A DNA stretch of 64,000 bases. Source: Didymodactylos carnosus (taxonomy: Eukaryota; Rotifera; Eurotatoria; Philodinida; Philodinidae). The notes beneath the pieces are model-generated. The model did not search any database and had not been told where the DNA came from. It worked only from the letters and a program-made list of their open reading frames with translations. The position numbers and the translations under genes are program-made. The DNA lies in the NCBI GenBank assembly GCA_905250885.1, contig CAJNOQ010000058.1, positions 1 through 64,000 of the forward strand. Direction: 5' to 3'. Positions 38,651 to 49,302 of the stretch are shown here, in pieces (the first letter of the stretch is position 1; every line of letters begins with the position of its first letter).

Positions 38651-38738
38651 AATAGGACTAAAGTCACCTTTTTAAGTAAAAAGGTGACTTTAGTCCTATT
38701 ATTCTTATAAAAAGGTGACTTTAGTCCTATTATTCTTA
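38651..38738. repeat. Perfect 24-base-arm palindrome with a tandem third arm
   Basis: Nineteen bases after the stop of the fusion gene, AATAGGACTAAAGTCACC plus TTTTTA is followed, after 2 bases, by its exact reverse complement (38677-38700). The second arm plus ATTCTTA is then repeated exactly at 38708-38738 (period 31). In RNA this would be a very stable hairpin in the 3' untranslated region. It resembles a bacterial terminator in shape but is longer and AT-rich. Confidence 0.85.
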
Positions 38739-38742
38739 TTAA

Positions 38743-41201
38743 AAATTTTCACCTTACGAAATAATTCTTCAATAAAAAAAGTTGTGCTATTGAACTTCTC
38801 AAAAAATATGAAATGGAACGTCTAATTTTTCATATGATGTTGTTTAGTTTTCTTTCTTTGTTTATTAGTCTTGCATTAAACATTATTTAAGCAATGATAA
38901 TTTCCATTTTTCACAGCTGAAGTGAGAAAAAAGTTGTATTACGGTATATTTTGAACTATTCCTTCTGTTTGTCCTCTTTCGCACTCTACAACGGTACTTC
39001 TACTCATTGTACTTCTTTCTTCCAATATTTTGTTTATGATACTTCCGAAGAAAAAAAATGTAAACAAAATATGTCACAAGAGTATACCTCTATTTGCATT
39101 TTTTGTTCTCTATGTTTTTATAAAATTAGATTAAGTTGGATTCTTTAGTTTTATCTGATACCTGGAAGAAAATTTCCTGGCAAATATTTATTACAAAACT
39201 AAAAGGCAAAAATTCTAAAAATATATTCAAACATTATTCCAAATTTTCTTTTTACATTCTCTAACGATTGGAATTGTTTACTATTCGTAGACAACACGCA
39301 TAATAAAAGTGTGCATCGAAAAGGAAGAAATAAAAAAAGACGGTCGGTGTGGAAAGCGATTAGATCAAGAGTATATCCCATTCTGCGCAACAAAAACATT
39401 AACCGCCTATTTCTCGATCGGGATATAAATTCGACTAAAATCTGATAAACGTTTTTGTTCGAAAAAATAGTTGCTGGGTGCCTGATACACTTTTAAGCAA
39501 ACACAACAGAATCTGATGTAGTTTTTCGAGCTCTTGCTAATGGCGACGCCAATTTTTCTCCATAACGTCGTCATTTTTCCCTTAATCGTTTTTACGACGA
39601 AATTTTGTGTTTTATATCCGGATCGGGATATTAATTTTTTTCTATATTCTGATCGGGATATATATCTCGATCAGGATACAGGATCTGTGTACTTACCGAC
39701 AGATTTAGTGTTCAATTTTATCATGATGTGTGAAGCGCTTTTCGGTACCCATCTGTTCATGGGCGAATTATGTTTTCGAGCTGAATAGGCAAGATCTTGT
39801 TTGCAAGACATTAATCTATCATAAGTCAAATATTCTTACCGTCCTATCAGAAATTTTGTATCACTCACTATAGTTCGTTAATCGTTACGAACTTTCCGTT
39901 CCAGAACTGAAATAAATATGGCATAAATATGTGAACGGCGACGGAAGGGAAGACGAGTCATTACTGAACAGCATAAACCACAAAAAGAAATAATACAATC
40001 ACCTAAATAACATATCAATGATCGTCCATCGTATCCTTTGATCAGTTACGAACAAAGAACAAGTCATCTGATGGTCATTTATATACTGTTAATGACAAAG
40101 ATGAAGATGATATATATGATTGATGGTTGTGAAGATTATGCGAATTATGAATTGGAATCTTGTAATATTCAGAATATACATGTCATAGGAGAAAAGTGAG
40201 TGTTTTAAAGTATATTTCCAGTGTCCAATGTCTTATCTATGAAAAGACAGACTTAAATTTCGAGTGTAAATACAATTTTTCAAAGAAAACGATATTGATG
40301 AATCGATAGTTTTCTAAAACCGACAGGACTTCAAAAGTTCGAAAAAATTCGCATTACAGTCTCCTACAGATTTGCGTAACGATCTTGATCACAACAAATA
40401 AAATAATTAGAATTTTTGATGCATAAATTAGGTATGAGTTAAGTAGATTTAGTCATTTTAAAATTTAAATTTGTATATGTCATAGCGTTTAAAGGATAGA
40501 GATCTATTAAGAATGATTTAATCAGAATAAATCTTTCTTTTTTTAGAGTTTGATGGTGGTAGTTTCAATGGTGGATCATAGAGTGTTCATAAACGACAAT
40601 ATTCGGTTGTGAACGAACAGGCTTGTCATCAATAGAGGATCATGCGATATTCCTCATTTTGTAATTTTTGATTTCTTCTAGCTATGAAGAATAGCTTTCT
40701 TCAGTTCGACACAAAACCAAAAACTCTTCAAAATTCGATTCTCTAGATGATCTCTTTGCTTTTTGAGTCTTGAAACGGCTTCGTCGTCACCCTACTAAAA
40801 GGCTGATTCAAGCAGATTTGTTACTTAAAAAACCCTTCAAAAGAAACCCTACTTGTTATAGTGCTGAATTTTGATAGAAAATTTTAAAAAAAAATTTTTT
40901 AAAAAAAATACGAATGAGGATTACGAACCAAAATGTTCGGCATTATATCTCTGTTGATTCTTCCTAATACTTTGATCACATCATTTACGATATATCTCAA
41001 AGCTGCCAATGAGAAAGAAATACGACAATCATTGACAAGTAAATTTACCGCAGGTGACATTAATAGAAGCTTGCTTATACTGAATGTAAATTTCATTCAC
41101 TAAACGAAGTATTTCATTTATACGATCGAATTTTGCACAAACTACTATTTACAGTAAGAAAACATCATTTATTGGTAAATTTTTTGTTCACTTTACTCAT
41201 A
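38743..41201. other. Intergenic stretch between the fusion gene and ispE
   Basis: No gene supported. The motif GATCGGGATAT occurs several times at 39,414-39,690 in direct and near-palindromic arrangement, probably part of a repeat. A 57-residue plus-strand frame at 40,932-41,102 (starting MFGIISLLILPN) is not recognised. Confidence 0.4.
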
Positions 41202-42089
41202 ATGAATGCCGTTATTGTTCATGCTCCATGCAAAATCAATTTAACACTTGATGTATTTGGTGCAAGATTAGATGGATATCATGACCTTGAATCAATTGTA
41301 GTGCCATTCACACCGGCGGATGAAATTTCTGTAAAAAGCAAACCTGCACATACTCCATATCACCACGTAACACTAGATTGTGATGATTCATCTTTACCGA
41401 CTGACGAGGGAAATCTTGCTTTTCGGGCGGCAATTGTATTTCTTAATCGTTTTATGCCGAACCAACCACAAGATGTTACTATTCGATTAAGTAAGAAACT
41501 TCCGTGTCAAAGCGATCTTGGGGGTGGAAGTAGTGATGCAGCAGCCGTACTCAAGGCCCTACATCGTATATTTTGTGTTGATCCAAAAGAATTACTCGAA
41601 CTTGGTTCAACAATCGGTTCAGATGTCTCTCTTTTCTTAATTGGTGGTCCAGTTCTTATGTCTGGAAGAGGGGAAAAGGTTGCACGTTTAATAACTTCTC
41701 TTTCTCATATTTTTGGTGTCATTGTCAAGCCAGATATAGAAGTTCCGACAGCGAAAGCTTATGCTTTGGTAGACGCACTTAAAAATCGCGTGCCGGGAAA
41801 ATCAACTGAACGCCTCTGTGAGTTACTTCGCACGGAGTTAAGCATGGAGAAGTTGGGTGTTGCTTTCAACAATGACTTTGAAGATGCTATATTTCAAGCA
41901 TATCCTGAAGTTGCCGAAGCTTATCGTTGTGTTGCATCAGCCGGTGCTATTCGCGCACTGTTATGTGGTAGTGGATCGGCTGTGTTCGGCCTTGCTCGTG
42001 ATTATGATCATGCTACACAACTTGTTAATTTACTTCGTGCTCGTTTTCCTTATGTGACTATGGCTACGAGTTTCAAAGAAGAGTTATAA
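41202..42089 (+). CDS. ispE: 4-diphosphocytidyl-2-C-methyl-D-erythritol kinase
   Basis: IspE phosphorylates CDP-methylerythritol, the fourth step of the MEP isoprenoid pathway, using ATP. The frame is intronless. Starting at the ATG at 41,202, the first in-frame ATG, it gives 295 residues, close to the bacterial size of about 283. Motifs: APCKINLTL with the substrate-binding lysine (Lys11), GYHDL, the GHMP-kinase ATP loop LGGGSSDAAAVLKAL (106-), the aspartate in IGSDVSLF (Asp141, same number as the catalytic Asp of E. coli IspE), VPTAKAY, NDFE and the C-terminal CGSGSAVFGL. The residues before the ATP loop (PCQSD) differ from the usual PxGAG. An acceptor-like TTTACAG lies about 47 bases upstream. 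ispF follows on the same strand 515 bases later. Animals normally make isoprenoids only from mevalonate, so I infer acquisition from a bacterium or a plastid-bearing donor. Confidence 0.92.
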   Translation: MNAVIVHAPCKINLTLDVFGARLDGYHDLESIVVPFTPADEISVKSKPAHTPYHHVTLDCDDSSLPTDEGNLAFRAAIVFLNRFMPNQPQDVTIRLSKKLPCQSDLGGGSSDAAAVLKALHRIFCVDPKELLELGSTIGSDVSLFLIGGPVLMSGRGEKVARLITSLSHIFGVIVKPDIEVPTAKAYALVDALKNRVPGKSTERLCELLRTELSMEKLGVAFNNDFEDAIFQAYPEVAEAYRCVASAGAIRALLCGSGSAVFGLARDYDHATQLVNLLRARFPYVTMATSFKEEL

Positions 42090-42604
42090 ACAAATTCTAA
42101 ATAGGTAAAAGTAGTCGGTTCATGAATGGAATCGGTGTCCATTCAAACACATAGACTGATTAACCGATTTCATCTTTCGAGCTGGATATTTATTGATTGC
42201 TCTATACGTAGTACATTGATCAATGATTAGAGAAACTTTTTGGCAGTCCAAAAGCCGAATATTGCTAAGGTGAACACGATAAAATGCTGACTTCAACTGT
42301 TCAACTGTTCACCTTAAGTATCTTTGCCATTCAGCTACTCAAAAGGCAGAAATATAAACTTTTAATTTTTAGTATATTATAGTTGTAATTACATAGGCTC
42401 TAATTAACAGATGGTAATAAAAGCAAACATTTAAAACGTAGGATATATTGCAGTAGGTGACGGCTAAATTACCTGAGAAAACATATAATTCAAAAAATTA
42501 CGTTCTGCAGTGTGTTAAGTCATCCATTTATAGGAGATTTTATTCTCAAGTTATTTCTACACCCATGTATTCTAAGCTATGATAAATTTTAGATATCTTA
42601 AAAT
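42090..42604. other. Spacer between ispE and ispF
   Basis: AT-rich, non-coding. It contains a short inverted repeat (AAGGTGAACACG near 42,268 against GTTCACCTTAAG near 42,308) and, at its end, TTTTAG at 42,587-42,592, an acceptor-like site 12 bases before the ispF start. Confidence 0.5.
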
Positions 42605-43105
42605 ATGAGCACCAGACAAACACGAGTCGGTATTGGTTTTGATGCACATCGATTTATTCCACACCAAAATAATAATAAAAATACAATCTCTCTATGCGGT
42701 GTACAAGTAAATTCAATTTATGCTGTTGAAGCCCATTCTGATGGCGATGTTGCCCTACATGCATTAGTAGACGCTATGCTTGGCTCGATAGCTGCCGGTG
42801 ATATTGGTCAACATTTTCCACCTAGTGATCCAAAATGGAAAAATGTTGAATCAACAATATTTGTTTCTTATGCACTTGATCTAATTAAACAAAAGAATGG
42901 TGAATTAAACAATATTGATATAGTAATAATTGCTGAAAAACCTTATATATTACCGTATCGAGCATTGATGCAACAGCGTCTCAGTGAACTATTAAACTTA
43001 GATTTAGATCGTGTGAGTATAAAAGCAACAACCACAGAAAAAATGGGTTTCACAGGTCGTGAAGAAGGAATTGCCGCTCAGGCTATTATAAGTGTTTTAA
43101 TTTAA
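42605..43105 (+). CDS. ispF: 2-C-methyl-D-erythritol 2,4-cyclodiphosphate synthase
   Basis: IspF closes CDP-methylerythritol 2-phosphate into the cyclic diphosphate MEcPP, the step right after IspE. The frame is intronless, with 166 residues, near the usual 157-160. All signatures are present: GFDAHRF with metal ligands Asp13 and His15, AHSDGDVALHALVDA with the third ligand His52, GDIGQHFPPSDPKWK, AEKPYILPY, and KATTTEKMGFTGREEGIAA at the end. A short Asn-rich insert (QNNNKNT, 21-27) looks like host-style drift. Codon use is AT-rich like the neighbours, suggesting long residence. The ATG lies 12 bases after TTTTAG, the arrangement seen at host genes here. An AATAAA signal follows the stop by about 17 bases. 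The functional partner ispE is immediately upstream. Confidence 0.96.
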   Translation: MSTRQTRVGIGFDAHRFIPHQNNNKNTISLCGVQVNSIYAVEAHSDGDVALHALVDAMLGSIAAGDIGQHFPPSDPKWKNVESTIFVSYALDLIKQKNGELNNIDIVIIAEKPYILPYRALMQQRLSELLNLDLDRVSIKATTTEKMGFTGREEGIAAQAIISVLI

Positions 43106-44501
43106 ATTATATTATACACAAATAAATGTTTTATATTACGCTTTTTAGCAGATCGTTCTTCTAGTATCAAAAGACACAAGCTTGAATCAGCCAATTATAC
43201 TCTTGAATGAGAATTTTTCAAAGTAGCCCAATGCTTGGTGTTCAAATATTGAAATGAGAATTAATTCTACTAATTTCAGCATGAGTACTTTTACTACATA
43301 AATAATTACAAAAGAAAGTAAAACGTTAAATATACTTGCAAGAACTAATCTAGATTTATTATTAAAAATATGTACATACATACTATAATATACTTTAGCA
43401 TAGGGACGACGTATGAACAAACGTGTATGAACAAAACAATACATCATCATAGCGGCAGACTGTGAACATGATTAGTTGATAGTTCATTTGAATAAACTTT
43501 TACAGCAGAAAAACAATACAAAAGTGAGCTTACCCTATATACCAGCAATTAGAGTACATGCAAAGAAGAACTCACTCAACTTCCACTAAAAACCTCGAAT
43601 CCTCGGCTAGTACTGTATTACTTTAGGACTTATTAGCAAAATTGACACAAAAACAGTATCGCTAAATCTTCCACATTTGTAAAACGTGACCATCATCACT
43701 ATTGGATTGTATAATTTTTTCTATATAAATTCTACAACAAGAATTCTACACGATTTCTTCTGAAGGGTATGCCCTAAAATTACATTCCTGCAGTATGCAA
43801 TGATAGGATTTTTAACACAAGAATCCTATACTTTGTACAGAGGACGTATAAACTTCTACTACTTTGGAGCCATCAAAAGCATCAAATAAATCAAAATCTC
43901 AAGGAAAGAAAGCTAAGTTTTTCCGTCTAGCCAAGGAAGTATGAAAAAAAGTAATAAGATAGCTCGTACGTGAAAGAAGTGAGAAGATGGATTGGCCCGA
44001 ATGCATAAAGGCTTCCTATGGCAAGATTCTACGTATGACCCTGTAGAAATTCTGTGATAGGAAGCGCTACTAATTTTGTAATGGATCGCAGGCATACCAC
44101 TTGTCTATAGGAGTTTTACAAGAAATCCTGGGATTCTACCACACAACTATTCGGCCTGAGCGTATTCCAGTCAAGAGGCATATCGAAAGGCATATGATCA
44201 TTATTATTTTGATCAGTGTCAATCCATCGATAAAAATCAATTTAGATAAAGTTGTTCAACTATGCAAACAAGCTCTATATAATGATTGATAAAAAGGCTG
44301 CACAATAATTTAGTTTCAATGTGTCGAAGGTTCTTCAGAACAATCTTGTTGATGAATATTAAGAAATCTTTTTAAATAAATGCTTTATTGAGATAGATAG
44401 ACTGCATATTCTCATTCCAAATTTATTATTATGCATAAATTGAACGAAAAAGATGTGTGTTTTGATGTCTGTGCTGTGTCATCACATTAATTAATGTTGC
44501 A
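43106..44501. other. Intergenic stretch downstream of ispF
   Basis: No gene recognised. Short AT-rich frames on both strands lack domains or splice support. A few local inverted words (for example GAATCCTATAC and GATAGGATTTT around 43,800) hint at an old repeat. Confidence 0.35.
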
Positions 44502-44829
44502 TTACTCCAAAAATGACCGACGATTAAGTTCAACATTATCCATGTCTGTTTCACCCAATATTTCCAATATCTCACATTCATCACGACAGGTCTGAAGAGC
44601 TTTTGAATTACGAACTTGTTTTTTCAATAAACAACGCGCAGTACAATCAAGATATCTACCATTCACACTAACGAAGCATACCATCATAACCAACAATAGT
44701 ACTATGACAGAAGAAGAAAAAAATTTTAATTTTGTTTTAGTAACATTGTCTAATAGTATAATCACTATTCTCCAAAGCAGTTAAAAAGTAAATGCAAAAC
44801 TTACCAGTAATGACATATAAAGTTTTCAT
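44502..44829 (-). CDS. Small secreted four-cysteine peptide
   Basis: Two exons (44829-44805 and 44701-44502) with a 103-base intron encode 74 residues. Exon 1 supplies MKTLYVIT, and together with exon 2 this makes a signal peptide ending around SVNG at residue 23. The mature part has CTARC at 28-32 and CRDEC at 47-51, i.e. C-x3-C-x14-C-x3-C, predicted as two helices tied by two disulfides (an alpha-hairpinin-like pattern), then an acidic tail. A secreted signalling or defence peptide is possible; the family is not recognised. The splice is supported by GTAAGT and TCATAG sites and a conserved frame. Without it there is no good start codon. Confidence 0.6.
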
Positions 44830-46087
44830 AGTTATTTATTCGTCTATACTTGACACAGTCAACAAAAATATGAAATGTGGATCTGCTTTAACAGATCTTA
44901 TATATATTTGTGCTGTATATATTAAAAATGATTTCTCTCTCTCTCTCTATCTTTCTCGCTTTCTCGATATTTACCAAAAAACACTAATCAAAAACTTAAT
45001 GCTGTATGCACTTTGATAACAACATGTGTTCTATACATTTACAATGGTTAACTCTACTGGATTCTTGAGAATTTCTACACGAATACACATATATCAATAC
45101 TGTATAAAACAGATAAAAACTATGGATGAAAAATAAATAAAGATAACATTGTCATTCAATATCAAATGTGTAATATGGTGTTATTTAGCTTCCTTTTTCT
45201 CGATAAATATAAATAAATTGACTATTTTTTTCGTTTTGGCCTTCGATTTGTTAATGCGCATATTCCAAAGCTTCCAAGTGGTTTTAAAATAACTATGTTC
45301 AGTGACAATGAACATTCGTCACATTGAAGACAAAAATGAAAAATATTCCATGAATACACTATGAGACCTTCATCGAAAAAGTGAACAACGAAATGAAACG
45401 GAAAATCAACATTACCACGGAGAATTACTTGTTTTGTCGCCAAAATTTGATACATTATAATATAATACTGATATGCAGATCAAACGAAGTTAATGGTCCT
45501 GAATAATAGAGTAATAGTAAGCAAGCAGATGTGTGAAGAATTTGCGAAAAAAAAACTTTTTCCTGTAAACAAATTTTATTATTGACAAGGAATCTAGCAA
45601 ATAGCAATCTAGCAGATATCTCTTTCTACATAAGATATCCCATGTACGGCACAGTTATTCGTCTCAGCGCATCAACAGAAAAGAACAGAAAGATATACAT
45701 GTGCAAAAAGAGACATTCCCTTATTTGCTAGTTCTCTATTATCATTTCCATCGATAGATGAAAACTTCTTAGAGAAGAGATTGTTTGCAATAGAGTGTGC
45801 TTGTGGTGAAATTATAACTAGCTTTATCAACCATCTGCAAGTACTATCAGGGAGTACTACGCGGAGGCTAATGGGCTATAGTCTGTGACATTCTGATTTA
45901 GCCTAATAGGATACCAAACATCTGTAATCTTCTAAGCTACCGATCGACGTACACAGCGAAAAGGAAATTCTGTTATGTTTTCTGTAACCGAATGTAAAAA
46001 GAATATTCTTAAAGAAACGTTTTTAGTTAGAACAATAAAGGAGTGGAACGGTCTTCCTAATTCTGTAGTTTTATCATCCACCGTAAA
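44830..46087. other. Intergenic, no recognised gene
   Basis: It holds a CT microsatellite at about 44,936-44,950 and AT-rich DNA. A 77-residue minus-strand frame at 45,455-45,222 ends TNRRPKRKK. It has an ATG but no domain and no clear exon neighbours, so it is left uncalled. Confidence 0.35.
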
Positions 46088-47030
46088 CCCAGGCACAAAA
46101 ATAGTGGCCCTAAAACGCGTTTTTTCTCGTTTTTAACGATCAAAAAACGCGTTAAAAGCGAAGGAAAACGCGTTCAAACAGCCTTTTGAACACTTTAGAA
46201 ACGCGTTACTTTTGCGTTAAAAACGTACAAAAAAAACCGTTTTCAAACGTTCTAAAACGCGTTTCAGATGAAGCATTTAACGCGTGTTTTGCTCGTTAAA
46301 AACGGAATAAAAACGCGTTTCGGGATCGAGTCTGCAACTCCTGAATCGTTCCAGAATTTTCGTTAAGCCAAAGGTGAGACTTAGCCACCCAGTGGGACTT
46401 GGTCTAAAAAGTGAAAGTCTATAATAAAGGAAGTACAAAACTAATGATCTAAAACTGAAAAAGAATGAAAAGACGATGATATTTCATATCACCGGATCGA
46501 AAAGTTTTAAAAGCTTGTTCGGTCAAAACCGATTGCAGATTCATCTTCTCCATGGTTGATTATGTACGCAATAACTTTTGGATCGGGGTACTTTAGAAAA
46601 AAAATTTTCCATGGTCTTGCTCAAAAATTTTTCAAAAAGTTACCGTATGGTACCAAAGGCAAAACGATGTCGAAAAATGTTTCTAAAGTACTCCGATTCA
46701 GAAGCTATCGCGTACCACATAATCAACCATGGAGAAGACTAATCTGCAATCGGTTTTTGACCGAACAAGCTTTTAAAATTTTTCGATTCGGTGATATGCC
46801 TTCGATATTTCGAGTGTGTTTATATACTCGGCTGGCCGCAAAACAAGACAGTGAATAATTAGTTGCGTTTTTCAACCGTTAAAAGCGAAATAAAAATGCG
46901 TGAGAACGGAAAATGAAACAGACATTTTCAAACGCGTTTACACGCGTTGTATCCCATGGAAAACGGGTCAAAAAACGGGAGTTTTGTAACGCATTTTTTT
47001 ACCGTTTCTAACGATTTTTTGGTGCCCGGG
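46088..47030. mobile_element. Element rich in AAACGCGTTT words, host of a nested MITE
   Basis: The ends are inverted: CCCAGGCACAAAAATAG on the left, and ATTTTTTGGTGCCCGGG on the right. Both outer thirds are packed with AAACGCGTTT and close variants in both orientations, so they fold back many times. The centre (46,484-46,799) is a separate palindromic element. No coding capacity. The superfamily is unknown. Confidence 0.65.
46484..46799. mobile_element. Palindromic MITE, family C, nested
   Basis: CATATCACCGGATCGAAAAG at the left end returns in reverse complement at the right (CGATTCGGTGATATG). The arms continue inward through AGCTTGTTCGGTCAAAAC and TCTCCATGGTTGATTATG for about 85 bases, then again near the centre. 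It is sharper than its relative at 29,672, so it is younger, and it sits inside another element. Confidence 0.75.
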
Positions 47031-48367
47031 AAATGTTCTGCCATTAACCTAAAACAGCATTTATCGTGTGATGTAGAGCCCACGTCTCTACATATTTGTT
47101 CACTTAATTTTCTTTATTTTTATACCTATTGTATAGATAAATTCATATAGGTACGACATCTTTACAAGAGATGTATTAATTTACGTCGCTTTTGTGGCAA
47201 TGCTTGTTAAGTTTGTTTTCTCTTTTCTGCATGTGCGTTCAACTTTACTAAATAAATATATGTTATGTTATATTATTTCATTTTTTTCTCTATCTCTTAT
47301 TCTTTGAGCGTTTCTAAACGTTGACGAGAATAATTTTTTAATGATTCTTAGTGTACCTGCATTTATAACGCGTCATAACCAGTCATTATATTATTTTATT
47401 TTAAGCTAAATTTTTTTGAAAAAGCTTTTCTAACCCAGTGATTTCTGAAATTTTTTCAGCATGATATAGTCCTATATTCCAAATTTTTAGGAATGGGGTT
47501 TAAAATTTATAACTGAATGTAACAAAGGTTCAAGATAAAAAAATATTATCTAAACTAGAGGTGCTACCATTTGGGCCTTTTATTGTTAAATATGACAAAA
47601 AACATGATACTAACGTTATTATGTCTAATATGTATTTAGCATTGCAATCTCCTGTTTCATGCGTCAATATCAATTAGTTATCTTAAAGAATAATCTTCGT
47701 ATACATTTATTTGTTTACATAGATACTTGATGCACGTTAAGTATACATATTTCCAGTAAAATTAATGGATTGGTTTGTCTACTTTTTATTAGTTGTAGTA
47801 GTATTAATCGACAACGATACGGGTGAAAAAAGGGATTATTGCATTTTACACTTTGACATTGATTATTGTTGAGAATATAATTGCTATATATAGTCGTCGC
47901 TAATTATTATTAATCAAACAAACGGATAGACATCACCTTATGCTTATCTTATTGTATTCAAACATATGAAAAACTATGTTTTCTTCTATCATAATCATAC
48001 AATTTAGCTACATAGAATGTCGCGGTCCCTTTTACGAATTTTCAATTATTCTTTCATATTATAAGTCTGTTTTGCTTTCCTGATGAACAACCGATGCTTT
48101 TTCTATCGGTTATATCATCTTTATTGATTTTATCGTCCGAGTTTACTGAAGCCGCTTTTTGCTTCCACGTATAGACGAACTTTTTTTCGCTAAAACTAAA
48201 TAAAATACGACAGAAATTTTGCAACACTTTGTGAATAAATAGCCTCAGCGATTTTAAACAAATTATAGCAAGATCTGCTGATGCAAAGGTAGTATAGTTT
48301 TCGAAATCTTGTACACAACATCACCAGTGTTTTTATCATCATCTCACGCACGAACAGCAAGCAGCCG
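47031..48367. other. AT-rich intergenic stretch
   Basis: No gene, RNA or clear repeat seen, apart from poly-T and AT tracts. Confidence 0.4.
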
Positions 48368-48633
48368 ACCCTGAGACGACGACAAAACAGCATCATTTAG
48401 CGGTGGCCATAGGTGAATGAGCGTAACTGATTGCGGTCAAATTTTCATTTAGATAAAATCGTGAGAAATATCTGTCGAACTTATTACTTATTACCAATAC
48501 ATTAGTCTGCACATCGCTTCGGCACGCAGTTGTCATGATTTCATCTAAATGGAAATTTGCCAACAATTAGTCACGCTCGTTCACCTGTGACTGCCACCAA
48601 ATGATGTTATTTCGTTGTCGTCTTAAGGATACC
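48368..48633. mobile_element. Palindromic MITE, family D
   Basis: Arms of about 100 bases. CTGAGACGACGACAAAACAG on the left matches the reverse of CGTTGTCGTCTTAAGG on the right, continuing inward through CATCATTTAGCGGTGGC / GCCACCAAATGATG, GGTGAATGAGCGTAACT / CACGCTCGTTCACC and CATTTAGATAAAATC / GATTTCATCTAAATG. Non-coding. Confidence 0.7.
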
Positions 48634-48677
48634 CACCGCCCTCTTTTTTGACCCTGTTTGAAATTTATACCAGAGAT

Positions 48678-49168
48678 AGTACAGAATTTTCTGACATGTT
48701 CTTCTATGGCTTTTCTGGAAAACTCTAGTTTTCATCAGGTCACATTATGATCCCTCCAAAAGATGGTATGGTCGAGGTGAAAATTTTACCACAGATACTT
48801 TAGGCCCTATCTCAGATTTGTTTTTTTCTTTTCGAAAAATATACTTTCCTTCTCGAGATATACGAAAAGTACTAAAAATTCTGTGTAAAAAACCGGTTTT
48901 TTATTTTGAAAATCTTCTCACATCTAAAGTTGAAATCGAAAACGCTTAAATAAAAGGAACCTCAGATAGGGTCTAAAGTATCTGGGATAAAAGTTTGAGC
49001 TCGATCGAACCATTTTTTCGAGGAGTCGTAATGTGACCCGCTTGAAGGGACTATCGAAAAAATGCCTAGTGAGAAAAACACATTGTACAACGGGCTGTGT
49101 TTTTCAGGGCATTTGCGGTGATGCTTATACCTCCACGAAAACTCATCAGAAAATTCTGAAAGACGTCT
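48678..49168. mobile_element. Palindromic MITE, family E
   Basis: CAGATACTTTAGGCCCTATC near 48,794 pairs with GATAGGGTCTAAAGTATCTG near 48,967. The arms extend outward through GTCACATTATGATCC / GAGTCGTAATGTGAC to CAGAATTTTCTGA / TCAGAAAATTCTG. The right arm carries about 60 extra bases. It lies just upstream of the broken LRR gene. Confidence 0.65.
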
Positions 49169-49302
49169 CATTTTGAAGAGCATACTTTGTTCTCTCATGC
49201 TATGTATAAGAAAAAGTTTTGAATATATAAGAACTACTTATAACTCTACTTAGAAAAGTTGAGAAAAATTTACGAACCTAAACAATTGAGATTTTCTAGG
49301 CA

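Noticed and set aside
39534-39788. 84-residue frame between the fusion gene and ispE
   Set aside because: It runs over the GATCGGGATAT repeat, and its peptide repeats (SDRDI, PDRDI) come from that repeat.
41133-41201. N-terminal extension of IspE with a hydrophobic stretch (possible targeting peptide)
   Set aside because: The extension would need a TTG start. The first ATG is at 41,202 and matches the normal start of the family.
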